Assembly (NCBI GenBank): GCA_024400125.1
Contig: JAKSNG010000003.1
Location: forward strand, 1-64,000
Source: Paludibacteraceae bacterium
GTDB lineage: Bacteria > Bacteroidota > Bacteroidia > Bacteroidales > Paludibacteraceae
Reading direction: 5' to 3'
Length of the DNA: 64,000 bases
The notes beneath the pieces are model-generated. The model ran no database searches and had not been told where the DNA came from. It saw only the letters and a list, made by a program, of their open reading frames with translations. The translations under genes and the position numbers were made by a program. Shown piece after piece: positions 45,216 through 55,013 of the stretch (position 1 is its first letter; the number at the start of each line of letters is the position of its first letter).

Positions 45216-46886
45216 ATGAGTACAGTAGCCCTTTATTGCAAGAATAACAAACAGTTCTACGACGTTGAACGCGGAACATCCGTGCTGGATTTTTATAAGA
45301 AAACTGGAGTACAATTACAATATCCCGTAATTGCTGCTCGAGTCAATTACAAAGTGCAAGATTTGAGATACGTCATCTACAAACCCAAAGATGTGGAGTT
45401 TATAGATATGACTTGTTCCGACGGCATGCGCGTGTATGTTCGCACATTGTGTATGGTCATGGCATGTGCTGTCAATGAACTCTATCCGCAATGGGACTTG
45501 CGCATTGAGTTCCCTATCTCAAAAGGCTATTTCTGTACACTACGCGACCATAAAGGAGCTAAAATTGAGGTGCAACCTGAAATGATTGCTGCCATCAAAG
45601 CACGAATGCAACGTATCATTGACGAAAATCGTCCTGTCGAAGTGGAAGAGAAACAAACTAAAGTGGTGATGCAACTATTCCGCGAACACCATGACAATGA
45701 ATCCACGCTATTGGAGACATTAGGCAATCCTTACTGTCGCTTCTTCCGTATTGGCGATTTCATCGACTATTACAACGGCGTGCTCATGCCTTCTACAGGC
45801 TATCTAAATATCTTTGATTTGGTATCACTATACGACAACATGCTACTGCAGATTCCTTGCCGTCAAGCACCAGGAAGATTGGAAGACTTCGTAGAGCAAG
45901 ACAAGATGTTTGGTATCTTCAAAGAGTTCATCGGTTGGAACAAATTGCTCAAAATACACAACGTAGGCGAGTTCAATAAAGCGTGCAAGAACAACCGCTC
46001 ATTCGAAATGATTAAACTATCAGAGGCTTTGCACGAGAAAAAAGTGGCACAAATAGCCGATATGGTAGCTGCCCGTGAACCAAGACCTCGTTTCATCCTC
46101 ATTTCTGGTCCATCATCATCGGGTAAAACCACGTTCTCAAAACGTCTGTCTATTCAGCTGATGGTTAATGGAATCCGCCCAGTAGCTCTGTCTTTGGACA
46201 ACTATTTCGTGAATCGTGATGATACCCCTCGGGACGAAAATGGCGATTGGGATTTTGAACACCTGCATGCCATTGATATACCATTGCTGCAAGAACATCT
46301 GAAGCAGTTATTGAACGGCGAAACAATTAAAGTTCCAACCTACAACTTCGAGACAGGTAAACGTGAGTATCGTGGTGAGACTTTACAGCTAGAACCAGAT
46401 ACCATCGTGGTATTGGAAGGTTTACACGCACTCAACCCAGAATTGCTACCCGACATCCCTGAATCGGCTACGTTTAAGATCTTTGTCAGTCCGATGACAA
46501 CCATCAATTTGGATAACCATAACTGGATACCAACAGCAGATATTCGTCTGATTCGTCGTATCGTTCGTGACTATCGCTATCGTGGTTATTCAGCACGCGA
46601 TACAATCGCTCGTTGCCCAAGCGTTCGTCGCGGCGAAGAAAAATGGATTTATCCATTCCAAGAAAATGCAGACACAATGTTTAACTCTGCCTTGATTTTC
46701 GAATTAGCCGTGCTCAAACGCCACGCTGAGCCGATGTTGCAAGAAGTTCCAAAGTATTGTGACGAATACGGCGAAGCACATCGCTTATTGAACTTCCTAA
46801 GTTATTTCGAATCCATTCCAGAAAAAGAAATTCCACCTACTTCATTCCTGCGTGAGTTTGTCGGTGGTAGCTCGTTTAGATATTAG
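45216..46886 (+). CDS. Nucleoside kinase with TGS-like N-terminus
   Basis: 556 residues. The N-terminal 60 residues look like a TGS/ubiquitin-like domain, then a region resembling threonyl-tRNA synthetase editing-domain remnants, then a uridine kinase/phosphoribulokinase P-loop domain with ISGPSSSGKTTFSKRL (residues about 294-309), SLDNYFVNRDDTP and VVLEGLHALNP. This architecture is common in Bacteroidota and Firmicutes and is annotated as nucleoside (uridine) kinase; substrate is not certain. Confidence 0.9.
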   Translation: MSTVALYCKNNKQFYDVERGTSVLDFYKKTGVQLQYPVIAARVNYKVQDLRYVIYKPKDVEFIDMTCSDGMRVYVRTLCMVMACAVNELYPQWDLRIEFPISKGYFCTLRDHKGAKIEVQPEMIAAIKARMQRIIDENRPVEVEEKQTKVVMQLFREHHDNESTLLETLGNPYCRFFRIGDFIDYYNGVLMPSTGYLNIFDLVSLYDNMLLQIPCRQAPGRLEDFVEQDKMFGIFKEFIGWNKLLKIHNVGEFNKACKNNRSFEMIKLSEALHEKKVAQIADMVAAREPRPRFILISGPSSSGKTTFSKRLSIQLMVNGIRPVALSLDNYFVNRDDTPRDENGDWDFEHLHAIDIPLLQEHLKQLLNGETIKVPTYNFETGKREYRGETLQLEPDTIVVLEGLHALNPELLPDIPESATFKIFVSPMTTINLDNHNWIPTADIRLIRRIVRDYRYRGYSARDTIARCPSVRRGEEKWIYPFQENADTMFNSALIFELAVLKRHAEPMLQEVPKYCDEYGEAHRLLNFLSYFESIPEKEIPPTSFLREFVGGSSFRY

Positions 46887-46891
46887 TAATT

Positions 46892-47419
46892 ATGTGCAAG
46901 AAGATATCCCTATTATTAATCATTTCACTATCTTGCTGTTATATGTTGGCAGAAGATAGTATAGCTATTCCCGTGGAGAGTATCTACACAGATACTTTGC
47001 AAGCAGATATGCTGCAAATAGACACCTTAGAAGCAGACACGATACCACCCGTGGTATTGATTACTGATTCAATGCCTAATGTGGTTGTGTATCAAGATTC
47101 TACAATCGCACAACTGCTATACTATAAGTCAGCAGGTTTCATGCACGAAAAAGAAGTAAGCGGATATCGTGTACAAATATTTTCCTCTAATCGGCAACAG
47201 ATTGCTAAGAACGAAGCCATCTTGTTGGAAAAAGAAATTGCTCCACAAGTAGATGTTGCCATCTATGTTACCTATACACCACCATTCTGGAAAGTACGTC
47301 TGGGTGATTTCTTGACGTACGAAGAAGCCAGTGAATTTAAGCGTATATTTATTCAAGACCACCCTTCTTTAATAGGGGATACATACGTGGTTCGTGACCA
47401 AATCAAAGTTAGACAATGA
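46892..47419 (+). CDS. Secreted SPOR-domain protein
   Basis: 175 residues with a signal peptide ([16 protein letters not shown]). A Thr/Asp-rich linker is followed by a SPOR-like repeat of about 75 residues ([40 protein letters not shown]), the fold that binds denuded peptidoglycan strands at division sites. It is 5 bp after the nucleoside kinase gene and overlaps folE by ATGA. Confidence 0.82.
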   Translation: MCKKISLLLIISLSCCYMLAEDSIAIPVESIYTDTLQADMLQIDTLEADTIPPVVLITDSMPNVVVYQDSTIAQLLYYKSAGFMHEKEVSGYRVQIFSSNRQQIAKNEAILLEKEIAPQVDVAIYVTYTPPFWKVRLGDFLTYEEASEFKRIFIQDHPSLIGDTYVVRDQIKVRQ

Positions 47420-48000
47420 ATCTACAAGATTTCACATCAGACCCATCGAAGACTCAGGAAGTAGCATCTCATGTGCGCTCAATAATAGAGGCAATAGGCG
47501 AAGATGGTTCTCGCTCTGGTCTCGCACGTACACCAGAACGAATTGGGGAAGCGCTTCAATTCTTGACCAAAGGCTATCATGAAGACCCTGAAGCCATCTT
47601 ACGCTCCGCGCTATTCGAAGAAGATTATCGTCAAATGGTGGTGGTTAAAGATATTGATTTCTATTCCTTATGCGAACATCACATGTTGCCATTCTTCGGG
47701 AAAGTACATATCGCTTATATCCCCAATGGCAAAGTGACCGGACTAAGTAAAATCGCGCGTGTGGTGGATGTGTTTGCGCGTCGGTTGCAGATACAAGAAC
47801 GTATGACTACACAAATAAAAGACTGTATCCAAAACACCCTACATCCATTGGGAGTCATGGTGGTCGTGGAAGCGGAACATCTATGTATGCAAATGCGTGG
47901 CGTACAGAAGCAACATGCTGTCACCACAACTTCTGATTTTACAGGTGCCTTTACACGTAAAGAGACAAGAGAAGAATTTCTCCGTCTAATCTCTGAATAG
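47416..48000 (+). CDS. folE: GTP cyclohydrolase I
   Basis: 194 residues. FolE converts GTP to 7,8-dihydroneopterin triphosphate, first step to folate. The zinc ligands appear in [16 protein letters not shown] and [23 protein letters not shown] and [20 protein letters not shown] are also present. folB lies elsewhere in the window (61104). Convergent with the porZ-like gene. Confidence 0.96.
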   Translation: MNLQDFTSDPSKTQEVASHVRSIIEAIGEDGSRSGLARTPERIGEALQFLTKGYHEDPEAILRSALFEEDYRQMVVVKDIDFYSLCEHHMLPFFGKVHIAYIPNGKVTGLSKIARVVDVFARRLQIQERMTTQIKDCIQNTLHPLGVMVVVEAEHLCMQMRGVQKQHAVTTTSDFTGAFTRKETREEFLRLISE

Positions 48001-48006
48001 GCAATT

Positions 48007-51000
48007 CTACAATACTAAAATCTTGACTACATGGTGATTCTCACCATCTACTGTATTGCATAAAACAGTATAGATTCCTGCTGCAGCACGGTGACCTCGC
48101 TGGTCTTTTCCATCCCATACAGCGGTTCCGCCATTGGAGCGCGTCTTGCAAACTAAATGGCCAGCCGCATCAATGATGTTTACCACCGAGTTTTCCATTA
48201 ATCCTGTAATGGCAATTGTGCCTATATAATTAGGACGAACAGGATTAGGATAAGCGTATGCTTCTGAATAGTCGTCTTGTCCTTGAGAAGCATCACCATG
48301 ATATGAAATAAGTCCTTTACTTGTGCCAATGAAGACTTCACCAGTGCGGTCTAAGATAGCAATAGAAGTGATTTCATTAGATAATAATGGTGAGTTCTCT
48401 GCGGTGAAATGGGATATTTCTTCTAAACCATCTTCCGATACTAAATAAATACCAGACGAAGATGTCCCAATCCATTTACGATTAACACCATCAATAGCGA
48501 TACATTGTACTTGCTCTGTTCCTAACAAGTAATCTGCTAACCCCGTGCCATCTTCACGTGGAATAATCACACGTTGACATTGCTCTGAAGAGAAGAAGTC
48601 ATAGGAGGCTGGAATAATAAACAAGCCTTCATCATAACCCACCCATAAGTCTCCATTATGATCTTGCGCCAATGAGTAAATATAATTAGGAGTAATAGCT
48701 TTCCCATTTTGGTCAATAAAACTCCTTCGTTTGATAGTTCGATCATCGTATGAATGATATGGAGTGCCACCATCATCGAATAAGATAAGTCCCGTACTAC
48801 CTCGGTGTTCTAAAAACCACTTACGTGCTGGATGTTTGTTATCTTGAATAAGATAAGACGGAGTGTTCAATTCTATTGCTTGTCCGTTGCTTCGTAATGG
48901 GAGCCCATACCAATGTCCATCAGGACTCATAACATTGAGCGGATAAGCATAACCACCTGTATTCAGTACCCATAGATTTCTCGCAGAATCCAAATAGACA
49001 CCATCTGTACGTACATAGTTGGCTAAATTTGGATCTGATGGACCTAAAGCAGAACGCAAAGTAGAGTTATTATGTGAGTAATTCTTAATCGCTTTTCCGT
49101 TTTGATATTCAATAACTCCCTTGCCATACGATGAAGCATAGAAGTGTCCAGGGTCATTAGGATCAACAGCATAATATAGTAAATCGTTCACATTGACATC
49201 TATCTGACTCTTTGTTTGACTTTTGGTAATAACACTCCAAGTATGATTGGAAGTATTTAGCCAAATAGCATCGCCAGAACGTCCTTCTTGTGACGCCCAT
49301 CGTCCACCTTGCGACATCATCAATTGGTCTCCGAATGTCTGTACTCGGAATGCTGTGTTAGAATAAGGACCACTCGGTAAAAACCTCTGGTAATTTCCAC
49401 TCAGACAACGCACAATTCCGGAACCATTGGTAGCAACCCAATATGCTTGAGTAGATGAATCAAATGTGGCATCATAAGGCCAATAACGACCTTCTGCTAT
49501 ATCCCATTGATTATCGTGCCATGTCATCAAACCTACATCGGAAACTGCTGCAACTAATCGATTATTAGTGTTCTGCATCCATATGTACTGCTTGGTATCG
49601 TCTAAAATTTGCCAAGCGCCATTGAGATAGATGTAAATCTTATTTTTTTGAAGTATGTAGAGTTCATGATTACAACCTACTATTTGCTGGATTTTTTCAT
49701 TTATTTGAGGCTTAATAATCCGTTTCCAATTGGCAAAATCCATCATATTACTATGTGTAGAGGTGTAATAAATGGTGTCTGCGGATGCCGCATAAAGTGT
49801 ATCTCCGACCATAGCCAAAGAGGATATATTCACAGATGAAGCATTAGCTCCAATATAATATGTATTCTCTACTTCGCGCTTGCGAATATCAATAGACATA
49901 ACGCCGAAAGACAAACCTAAATAGACCTTGCCTTCATTCATCAAAACAGTATTAACTTGGAAAGGTAAGGTGAAAGATTTGAGATATAAATCAGACATAA
50001 GATAGGTCTCGCCTTTTCGATTTAATAAATCAATGAGATTGTCTTCATAAATGATCATTAATTGGCGCGTTTGTTCATCGTATGCAATATGCTTGACCGA
50101 AGACCCATTCAATCCGTTTCCTTTGGCATAAGTGGTGATTTCCTCAGAAACTTTATCTACAGAAAATAGTGCGCCATTCGCTAAACCAAACACCTTTCTA
50201 TCTGCATTTTCAACCTGAGAAACTCGACCATAGGAAAAGTAATTTGTCCAATTGAGCATGGACCCCATATTATCTTGTTGCTCTTGATCGAACTCGGTGT
50301 TATTATCCGTAATGTCTGTGGAATGGTCGGAATATGAGAATAAACCATCTGCAGAACCGATATACATACAATCTAACGGCTCACAATAAGCTAACGAAAA
50401 GATATTATTTGTGGATAAAATGGAATTGGTAACCGTTATATGGTTGAGTAGTGTGCCATCCGATTGAAGAATATAAATACCAGCATTAGTTGCTACCCAA
50501 AGATTCCCTTCTTTATCTTCTGTAATATCATTAATGGTCTCTTCTTTGCCAATCACAACACCATTCTCGTTGGTTGTCATCAGTTGTTGGCATTGATTGG
50601 AGGTAAAAAAATCTGTTGTATTCGTGATGCAAAGCAGTCCTGTATTTTCTCCACCAAACCAGATGTTACCTTTTTTATCTTGATACAACGCGAGGATGCT
50701 TACGGGCGTGATGTTTTCTCCATGTTGGTTTTGCCATGTGTCACGGAAAATAGCACGATCATCCGATGCGTCATCCAAAGTGTTATAATCATCCACTAAC
50801 AATATTCCTACTCCAGAACGAAACGTAGCAATCCATTTATATCGTTCTTGTTGATTATCTATGAGTAGGGTTAATGGACAATTACAGATATGAGGAGAAC
50901 CGTCCACAATAGGATATAAACCTCCCCATTCTCCATTACTTTTCTTGAATACTAAGGGGGCTCCTTCCCCTCCTGCTGACACTGCCCATAATGTACCATT

Positions 51001-52116
51001 AGAATCTATCTGTGCTCCTACGCAACGGGTGTAGTTCTTGGGATATAATGGCGCTGCGGTTGTTAGAGTACTATTATCAGGCATAAAGTGATTAATCACA
51101 TTATCGCCTCGCATTTCGAATAGTCCTGTTCCATAAGTGGTGACAAAATAATGGTCAGCATCTTGTGGATCTTGCACCACATTCATACAATCTAAGAAAG
51201 GGTCATTCGCAATTTGTTTTTTGACTTGTTCGTTGGTAATATTATGCCACTTGCCATTTTGCAATATCATGATACATCCAGGACGCTTATATTGTGTAGC
51301 CCATGCACCACCATTGACTATATATAATTTATCACCAAAGCATGCCATTCTATATATTGTATTATTCAATGGACCATTGGGTAAATATGTAAAATCTTCC
51401 CCTGTGATAGAATGTCTCAATACTCCCTTTTCACCTCCCGCTTTCCACAAGTCTCCATGTATATCAATACCCTCTGTTTGTTTCTTTGCGTCGCGTTGCA
51501 CACGTCCGTTGTTAGCAGTCTTATGCCAATAACGATAGTCAAGTAGATTATCTTTTAGGTATGCTACATATAGGTTCTTTTGAGAAAAGGCATAGACACT
51601 ATCTTGATATACCACTACATCTTCTACATTCACTTCTGATGCTTCATCACCAATGTAACAACATTGAACAAAGGTGTGGTCTGTCATACTAAAAGTTAAC
51701 ACACCGAATGGTTCTGCCATATAAACCACTCCATTGTGGAACGTTATATTATTTGTGGTTTTGGTTGCAGTAATATCTTTGGTATAGAAGTCTGATATAT
51801 ATTGCACTCTGCCATCCTTGTCGATAATATCCATTTTTCCCGTTTCATATACAACAAGCAGTTGTTGTGAAGTTGGATCATAACCGATATTATGAATATT
51901 CGTGCTATGTAACCCAGTTCCAGAACCATGCAATGTGATTCGCTCCGTTATGATATTTACAGAAAATAATGAGCCATCACTCAATGCATATACTTCGGTT
52001 GGGGAAATAGCAATACTCGTCACGTTGTTATAGGCTAAATGACTTTGCCAAGAAACCGCCATCCCACTTGTTGACAACAAGAAGAGTAGAATGCTTAGTA
52101 TATATATCTTTTTCAT
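48007..52116 (-). CDS. PorZ-like beta-propeller protein, internally duplicated
   Basis: 1369 residues with a signal peptide (MKKIYILSILLFLLSTSGMA). The first about 610 residues (WQSHLAYNNVTSIAISPTEV, LFSVNIITERITL, KWIATFRSGVGILLVDDY, FFTSNQCQQ) are repeated from about residue 615 (WTNYFSYGRVSQVENADRKV, LFSVDKVSEEITTY, KWFLEHRGSTGLILFDDG, FFSSEQCQR). Each half carries two regulator-propeller-type seven-blade units, the layout of PorZ, a type IX secretion surface protein of about 780 residues. The last 85 residues (YAYPNPVRP to HHVVKILVL) are a T9SS sorting domain. Third gene of aspA-rdgB-porZ, 9 bp after rdgB. Confidence 0.85.
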   Translation of the reverse strand: MKKIYILSILLFLLSTSGMAVSWQSHLAYNNVTSIAISPTEVYALSDGSLFSVNIITERITLHGSGTGLHSTNIHNIGYDPTSQQLLVVYETGKMDIIDKDGRVQYISDFYTKDITATKTTNNITFHNGVVYMAEPFGVLTFSMTDHTFVQCCYIGDEASEVNVEDVVVYQDSVYAFSQKNLYVAYLKDNLLDYRYWHKTANNGRVQRDAKKQTEGIDIHGDLWKAGGEKGVLRHSITGEDFTYLPNGPLNNTIYRMACFGDKLYIVNGGAWATQYKRPGCIMILQNGKWHNITNEQVKKQIANDPFLDCMNVVQDPQDADHYFVTTYGTGLFEMRGDNVINHFMPDNSTLTTAAPLYPKNYTRCVGAQIDSNGTLWAVSAGGEGAPLVFKKSNGEWGGLYPIVDGSPHICNCPLTLLIDNQQERYKWIATFRSGVGILLVDDYNTLDDASDDRAIFRDTWQNQHGENITPVSILALYQDKKGNIWFGGENTGLLCITNTTDFFTSNQCQQLMTTNENGVVIGKEETINDITEDKEGNLWVATNAGIYILQSDGTLLNHITVTNSILSTNNIFSLAYCEPLDCMYIGSADGLFSYSDHSTDITDNNTEFDQEQQDNMGSMLNWTNYFSYGRVSQVENADRKVFGLANGALFSVDKVSEEITTYAKGNGLNGSSVKHIAYDEQTRQLMIIYEDNLIDLLNRKGETYLMSDLYLKSFTLPFQVNTVLMNEGKVYLGLSFGVMSIDIRKREVENTYYIGANASSVNISSLAMVGDTLYAASADTIYYTSTHSNMMDFANWKRIIKPQINEKIQQIVGCNHELYILQKNKIYIYLNGAWQILDDTKQYIWMQNTNNRLVAAVSDVGLMTWHDNQWDIAEGRYWPYDATFDSSTQAYWVATNGSGIVRCLSGNYQRFLPSGPYSNTAFRVQTFGDQLMMSQGGRWASQEGRSGDAIWLNTSNHTWSVITKSQTKSQIDVNVNDLLYYAVDPNDPGHFYASSYGKGVIEYQNGKAIKNYSHNNSTLRSALGPSDPNLANYVRTDGVYLDSARNLWVLNTGGYAYPLNVMSPDGHWYGLPLRSNGQAIELNTPSYLIQDNKHPARKWFLEHRGSTGLILFDDGGTPYHSYDDRTIKRRSFIDQNGKAITPNYIYSLAQDHNGDLWVGYDEGLFIIPASYDFFSSEQCQRVIIPREDGTGLADYLLGTEQVQCIAIDGVNRKWIGTSSSGIYLVSEDGLEEISHFTAENSPLLSNEITSIAILDRTGEVFIGTSKGLISYHGDASQGQDDYSEAYAYPNPVRPNYIGTIAITGLMENSVVNIIDAAGHLVCKTRSNGGTAVWDGKDQRGHRAAAGIYTVLCNTVDGENHHVVKILVL

Positions 52117-52125
52117 TGTTGTAAA

Positions 52126-52704
52126 TTACAATATTTGTTTCAATGCCGCCATAGCACGCGCACGATGACTAATGGAGTTTTTGATTTCAGCAGGTAATTG
52201 CGCAAACGTTTGTTCGTGCCCTGTTGGAATAAATATGGGATCATAGCCAAACCCTCCTTCACCATGTTCTTCGAAAGCAATGGAGCCATTGACAATGCCT
52301 TCTACTTGTGTAACCTCACCTTCTTTAATGAGTGTGATGACGGTTCTAAAACGAGCCGTACGATTGGTCTTTCCTGCTAATTCTACTAGTGCTTTGTGAC
52401 GATTATTCGCAGGATTGCTCGGTTCCCCTGCCCAACGTGCAGTATATACCCCAGGCTTACCACCTAAAGCGGATATTTCTAGACCTGTATCATCTGCGAA
52501 GACCCAAAATTGGAGATTGTGCTGCTGCAACCAAGTGGACACAGTCTGCGCCTTAATAAGCGAATTAGCCTCTAATGTTTCTCCTGTTTCCTCAATCTCT
52601 TGTTCAAAACCGACATCGTGTAAACTTAAAACTTCGTGGTCAGACAGAATAGCACGAACTTCAGCCAACTTATGAGCATTATTACTGGCAAATATAAGTT
52701 TCAT
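52126..52704 (-). CDS. rdgB: XTP/dITP pyrophosphatase
   Basis: 192 residues. It hydrolyses non-canonical purine triphosphates to keep them out of DNA. LIFASNNAHKLAEVRAIL at the start, FADDTGLEISALGGKPGVYT, FGYDPIFIPTGHEQTFAQL and SHRARA match the Ham1 family. It overlaps the aspA stop (ATGA). Confidence 0.96.
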   Translation of the reverse strand: MKLIFASNNAHKLAEVRAILSDHEVLSLHDVGFEQEIEETGETLEANSLIKAQTVSTWLQQHNLQFWVFADDTGLEISALGGKPGVYTARWAGEPSNPANNRHKALVELAGKTNRTARFRTVITLIKEGEVTQVEGIVNGSIAFEEHGEGGFGYDPIFIPTGHEQTFAQLPAEIKNSISHRARAMAALKQIL

Positions 52705-54134
52705 CGGCGTGGTTTGATATCCAATTTAACAGGACGAATCATGTTTTCTGGACTAAGAATTGTATCTAACTCTTCTTTCGTAAGAATACCATGTTCAAGT
52801 ACTAATTCATAAACACCACGACCTGTAGCAAGGGCTTCTTTTGCTATTTTAGTGGAGTTCTTATACCCAATGATTGGATTTAAAGCCGTCACAATACCGA
52901 TGCTACCTTTGATATAGTTTTCGCAGCGTGTTTTGTCTGCTTTAATGCCTTCTATACAGAACTTACGCAATACATCAAAACCATTCATCATGATTTCCGC
53001 AGACTCGAAGCAGCACTGTGCCATCGTTGGTTCTGCCATATTCAGTTCCATTTGCGCAGCTTCATTGCACATTGCTACACAGAGGTCGTTGCCAATCACT
53101 TTGTAACTGATCTGGTTCATTACTTCAGGAATAACAGGATTTACTTTACCTGGCATAATCGAACTACCAGGTTGACGAGCAGGTAGCTCCAATTCATGCA
53201 GTCCACATTTAGGACCTGATCCCAAAAGACGTAAATCATTACATATTTTGTTCATTTTAGTGGCTATGCGTCGGAGAACGCTGGAATATCCCACCATGCA
53301 ACTGGTATCGCTTGTAGCTGCTACTAAGTCCGCAGCTAATACTACATTCCATCCTGTCGCTTGAGCTATGGCAGCGGTGCATTTTTCTGCATAACCTGGT
53401 TGTGCACAAATACCAGTGCCAATAGCTGTTGCCCCCATGTTAATGGTTAGGAACTCTTCAGCGGCATCATTCAAGTGTTTAACTTCATCTCTTAGAATAG
53501 AAGCAAACGCACCAAAAGTTTGACCCAATGTCATTGGTACTGCATCTTCAAGTTGAGTACGACCCATTTTGAGAACATCCTTAAACTCAATAGCCTTGGC
53601 CTCAAATGCCGCAATCAGTTGTTCAAAATGTTTGACAAACTCTTTATTGGTTGCATACAATCCTAAATGAATAGCTGTTGGGTAAGCATCATTGGTTGAT
53701 TGTGCGCAATTGACATGGTCATTGGGAGAGCAGTATTGGTATTCGCCAGGCTGATGCCCCATAATTTGCAACGCACGATTAGCAATAACTTCATTAGCAT
53801 TCATGTTGGTGGTCGTTCCTGCACCACCTTGAATCATATCTACAGGGAACATCTCATGGTGTTGACCAGCAAGCAACTCCTCACATGCCTTACGAATGCC
53901 TGTATATTGCTCGTCTGTGAGAAGACCTAACGAATGATTTGCCTCTGCCGCTCCAAGTTTGGTGTATGCCAAACCATGAATGAATGTAGGATAATCACTT
54001 AACTTGAATTTAGAAATTGGGAAGTTCTCAATACCGCGTTGCGTTTGAACACCATAAAGAGCTTCAATTGGAATTTGCAATTCGCCTATCAGATCACTTT
54101 CTGTGCGAGTTTTACCACTAAAATGAATAGCCAT
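52701..54134 (-). CDS. aspA: Aspartate ammonia-lyase
   Basis: 477 residues. It converts aspartate to fumarate and ammonia, feeding fumarate respiration common in gut Bacteroidales. The superfamily signature GSSIMPGKVNPVIPE, the GGAGTTTNMNANEVIANRAL stretch and the catalytic-site segment MGRTQLEDAVPMTLGQ are present; these fit AspA better than FumC. The start at 54134 is fixed by the promoter at 54161-54192, since an upstream in-frame ATG at 54215 would lie before the transcript start. Confidence 0.93.
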   Translation of the reverse strand: MAIHFSGKTRTESDLIGELQIPIEALYGVQTQRGIENFPISKFKLSDYPTFIHGLAYTKLGAAEANHSLGLLTDEQYTGIRKACEELLAGQHHEMFPVDMIQGGAGTTTNMNANEVIANRALQIMGHQPGEYQYCSPNDHVNCAQSTNDAYPTAIHLGLYATNKEFVKHFEQLIAAFEAKAIEFKDVLKMGRTQLEDAVPMTLGQTFGAFASILRDEVKHLNDAAEEFLTINMGATAIGTGICAQPGYAEKCTAAIAQATGWNVVLAADLVAATSDTSCMVGYSSVLRRIATKMNKICNDLRLLGSGPKCGLHELELPARQPGSSIMPGKVNPVIPEVMNQISYKVIGNDLCVAMCNEAAQMELNMAEPTMAQCCFESAEIMMNGFDVLRKFCIEGIKADKTRCENYIKGSIGIVTALNPIIGYKNSTKIAKEALATGRGVYELVLEHGILTKEELDTILSPENMIRPVKLDIKPRR

Positions 54135-54160
54135 AATACAAAATTTATTTAAATTGCCCA

Positions 54161-54192
54161 CAAAATTACAACAATATTTGCATATATGCAAA
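54161..54192 (-). promoter_or_regulatory. Promoter of aspA-rdgB-porZ
   Basis: Minus strand: TTTG (54192-54189), 20-bp spacer, TAATTTTG (54168-54161). The -33 box is the right end of the palindrome TTTGCATATATGCAAA. Confidence 0.85.
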
Positions 54193-54208
54193 TTTTTGAG
54201 TACTTTTG
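54177..54208 (+). promoter_or_regulatory. Promoter of the DUF2147-panD-tgt operon
   Basis: TTTG 54177-54180, 20-bp spacer, TACTTTTG 54201-54208. The -33 box is the left end of the same palindrome that holds the aspA -33 box, so the two promoters overlap back to back. Confidence 0.85.
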
Positions 54209-54230
54209 CGCGCAATTTTGTGAAATTAAT

Positions 54231-54659
54231 ATGAAAAAGATGGTATTTTTAGCCTTTGTGGGGCTATTTTGTATGTGCGCGTATGGTCAAGTAGATCAAA
54301 TCGTGGGCGATTGGAAAACTGTGGATGACAAGACGGGAGATAGTTTCTCGATTGTTTCTATCTATGCAGGAAATAATGGTTTGTATTATGGCAAGATTAG
54401 TAAAATGCTTGTTGGACAAGATCTAGTATGTGACTTATGTGAGGGTGCTGATCATAATCGACCATTGGAAGGTTTGGTGATCATTCGTGACATGAAAGCC
54501 ATCGATGGCGAATTGCGTGAAGGAAAAGTGTTAGACCCAGAATCGGGCAAGTTTTACTATGGTAAGATTTATCTTAAGGATGGTAAGTTAGTACTGCGTG
54601 GTAGCCTTGATAAACGCGGTTTCTTAGGACGTAACCAAACATGGGTTCCTGCCAACTAA
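54231..54659 (+). CDS. DUF2147 secreted protein
   Basis: 142 residues with a signal peptide (MVFLAFVGLFCMCAYGQ). VGDWKTVDDKTGDSFSIVSI, YYGKISKML, a CDLC pair and GSLDKRGFLGRNQTWVP match DUF2147, a small beta-barrel family of unknown function in Bacteroidota and Proteobacteria. The start at 54231 follows from the promoter; panD is 12 bp downstream. Confidence 0.88.
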   Translation: MKKMVFLAFVGLFCMCAYGQVDQIVGDWKTVDDKTGDSFSIVSIYAGNNGLYYGKISKMLVGQDLVCDLCEGADHNRPLEGLVIIRDMKAIDGELREGKVLDPESGKFYYGKIYLKDGKLVLRGSLDKRGFLGRNQTWVPAN

Positions 54660-54671
54660 TTATAAAATTCT

Positions 54672-55013
54672 ATGTTACTCAATATACTCAAATCAAAAAT
54701 TCACCGCGTGACGGTGACGGAGGCCAATTTGGATTACGTAGGAAGCATCACTATAGATGAGGCCTTGATGGAAGCTGCAAACATATTGTCTGGTGAACGT
54801 GTGCAAGTGGTTGACAATACGAATGGTGCACGGCTAGAAACGTATGTTATCCCTGGAAAAAGAAATAGTGGATGTATCTGTATGAACGGCGCAGCAGCCC
54901 ATTTGATGCAAGTCGGTGATACGGTTATTATCATGGCATACGCATTGATGACTCCAGAAGAAGCCAAGAACTTTAAACCACATATTGTTTTTCCGAACAA
55001 CAATAAACTCTAA
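54672..55013 (+). CDS. panD: Aspartate 1-decarboxylase proenzyme
   Basis: 113 residues. PanD makes beta-alanine for pantothenate and coenzyme A. The self-processing Gly-Ser is in [33 protein letters not shown] and CMNGAAAHL follow. It competes with AspA for aspartate and lies in the operon divergent from it. Its stop overlaps the tgt start by one base (TAATG). Confidence 0.95.
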   Translation: MLLNILKSKIHRVTVTEANLDYVGSITIDEALMEAANILSGERVQVVDNTNGARLETYVIPGKRNSGCICMNGAAAHLMQVGDTVIIMAYALMTPEEAKNFKPHIVFPNNNKL

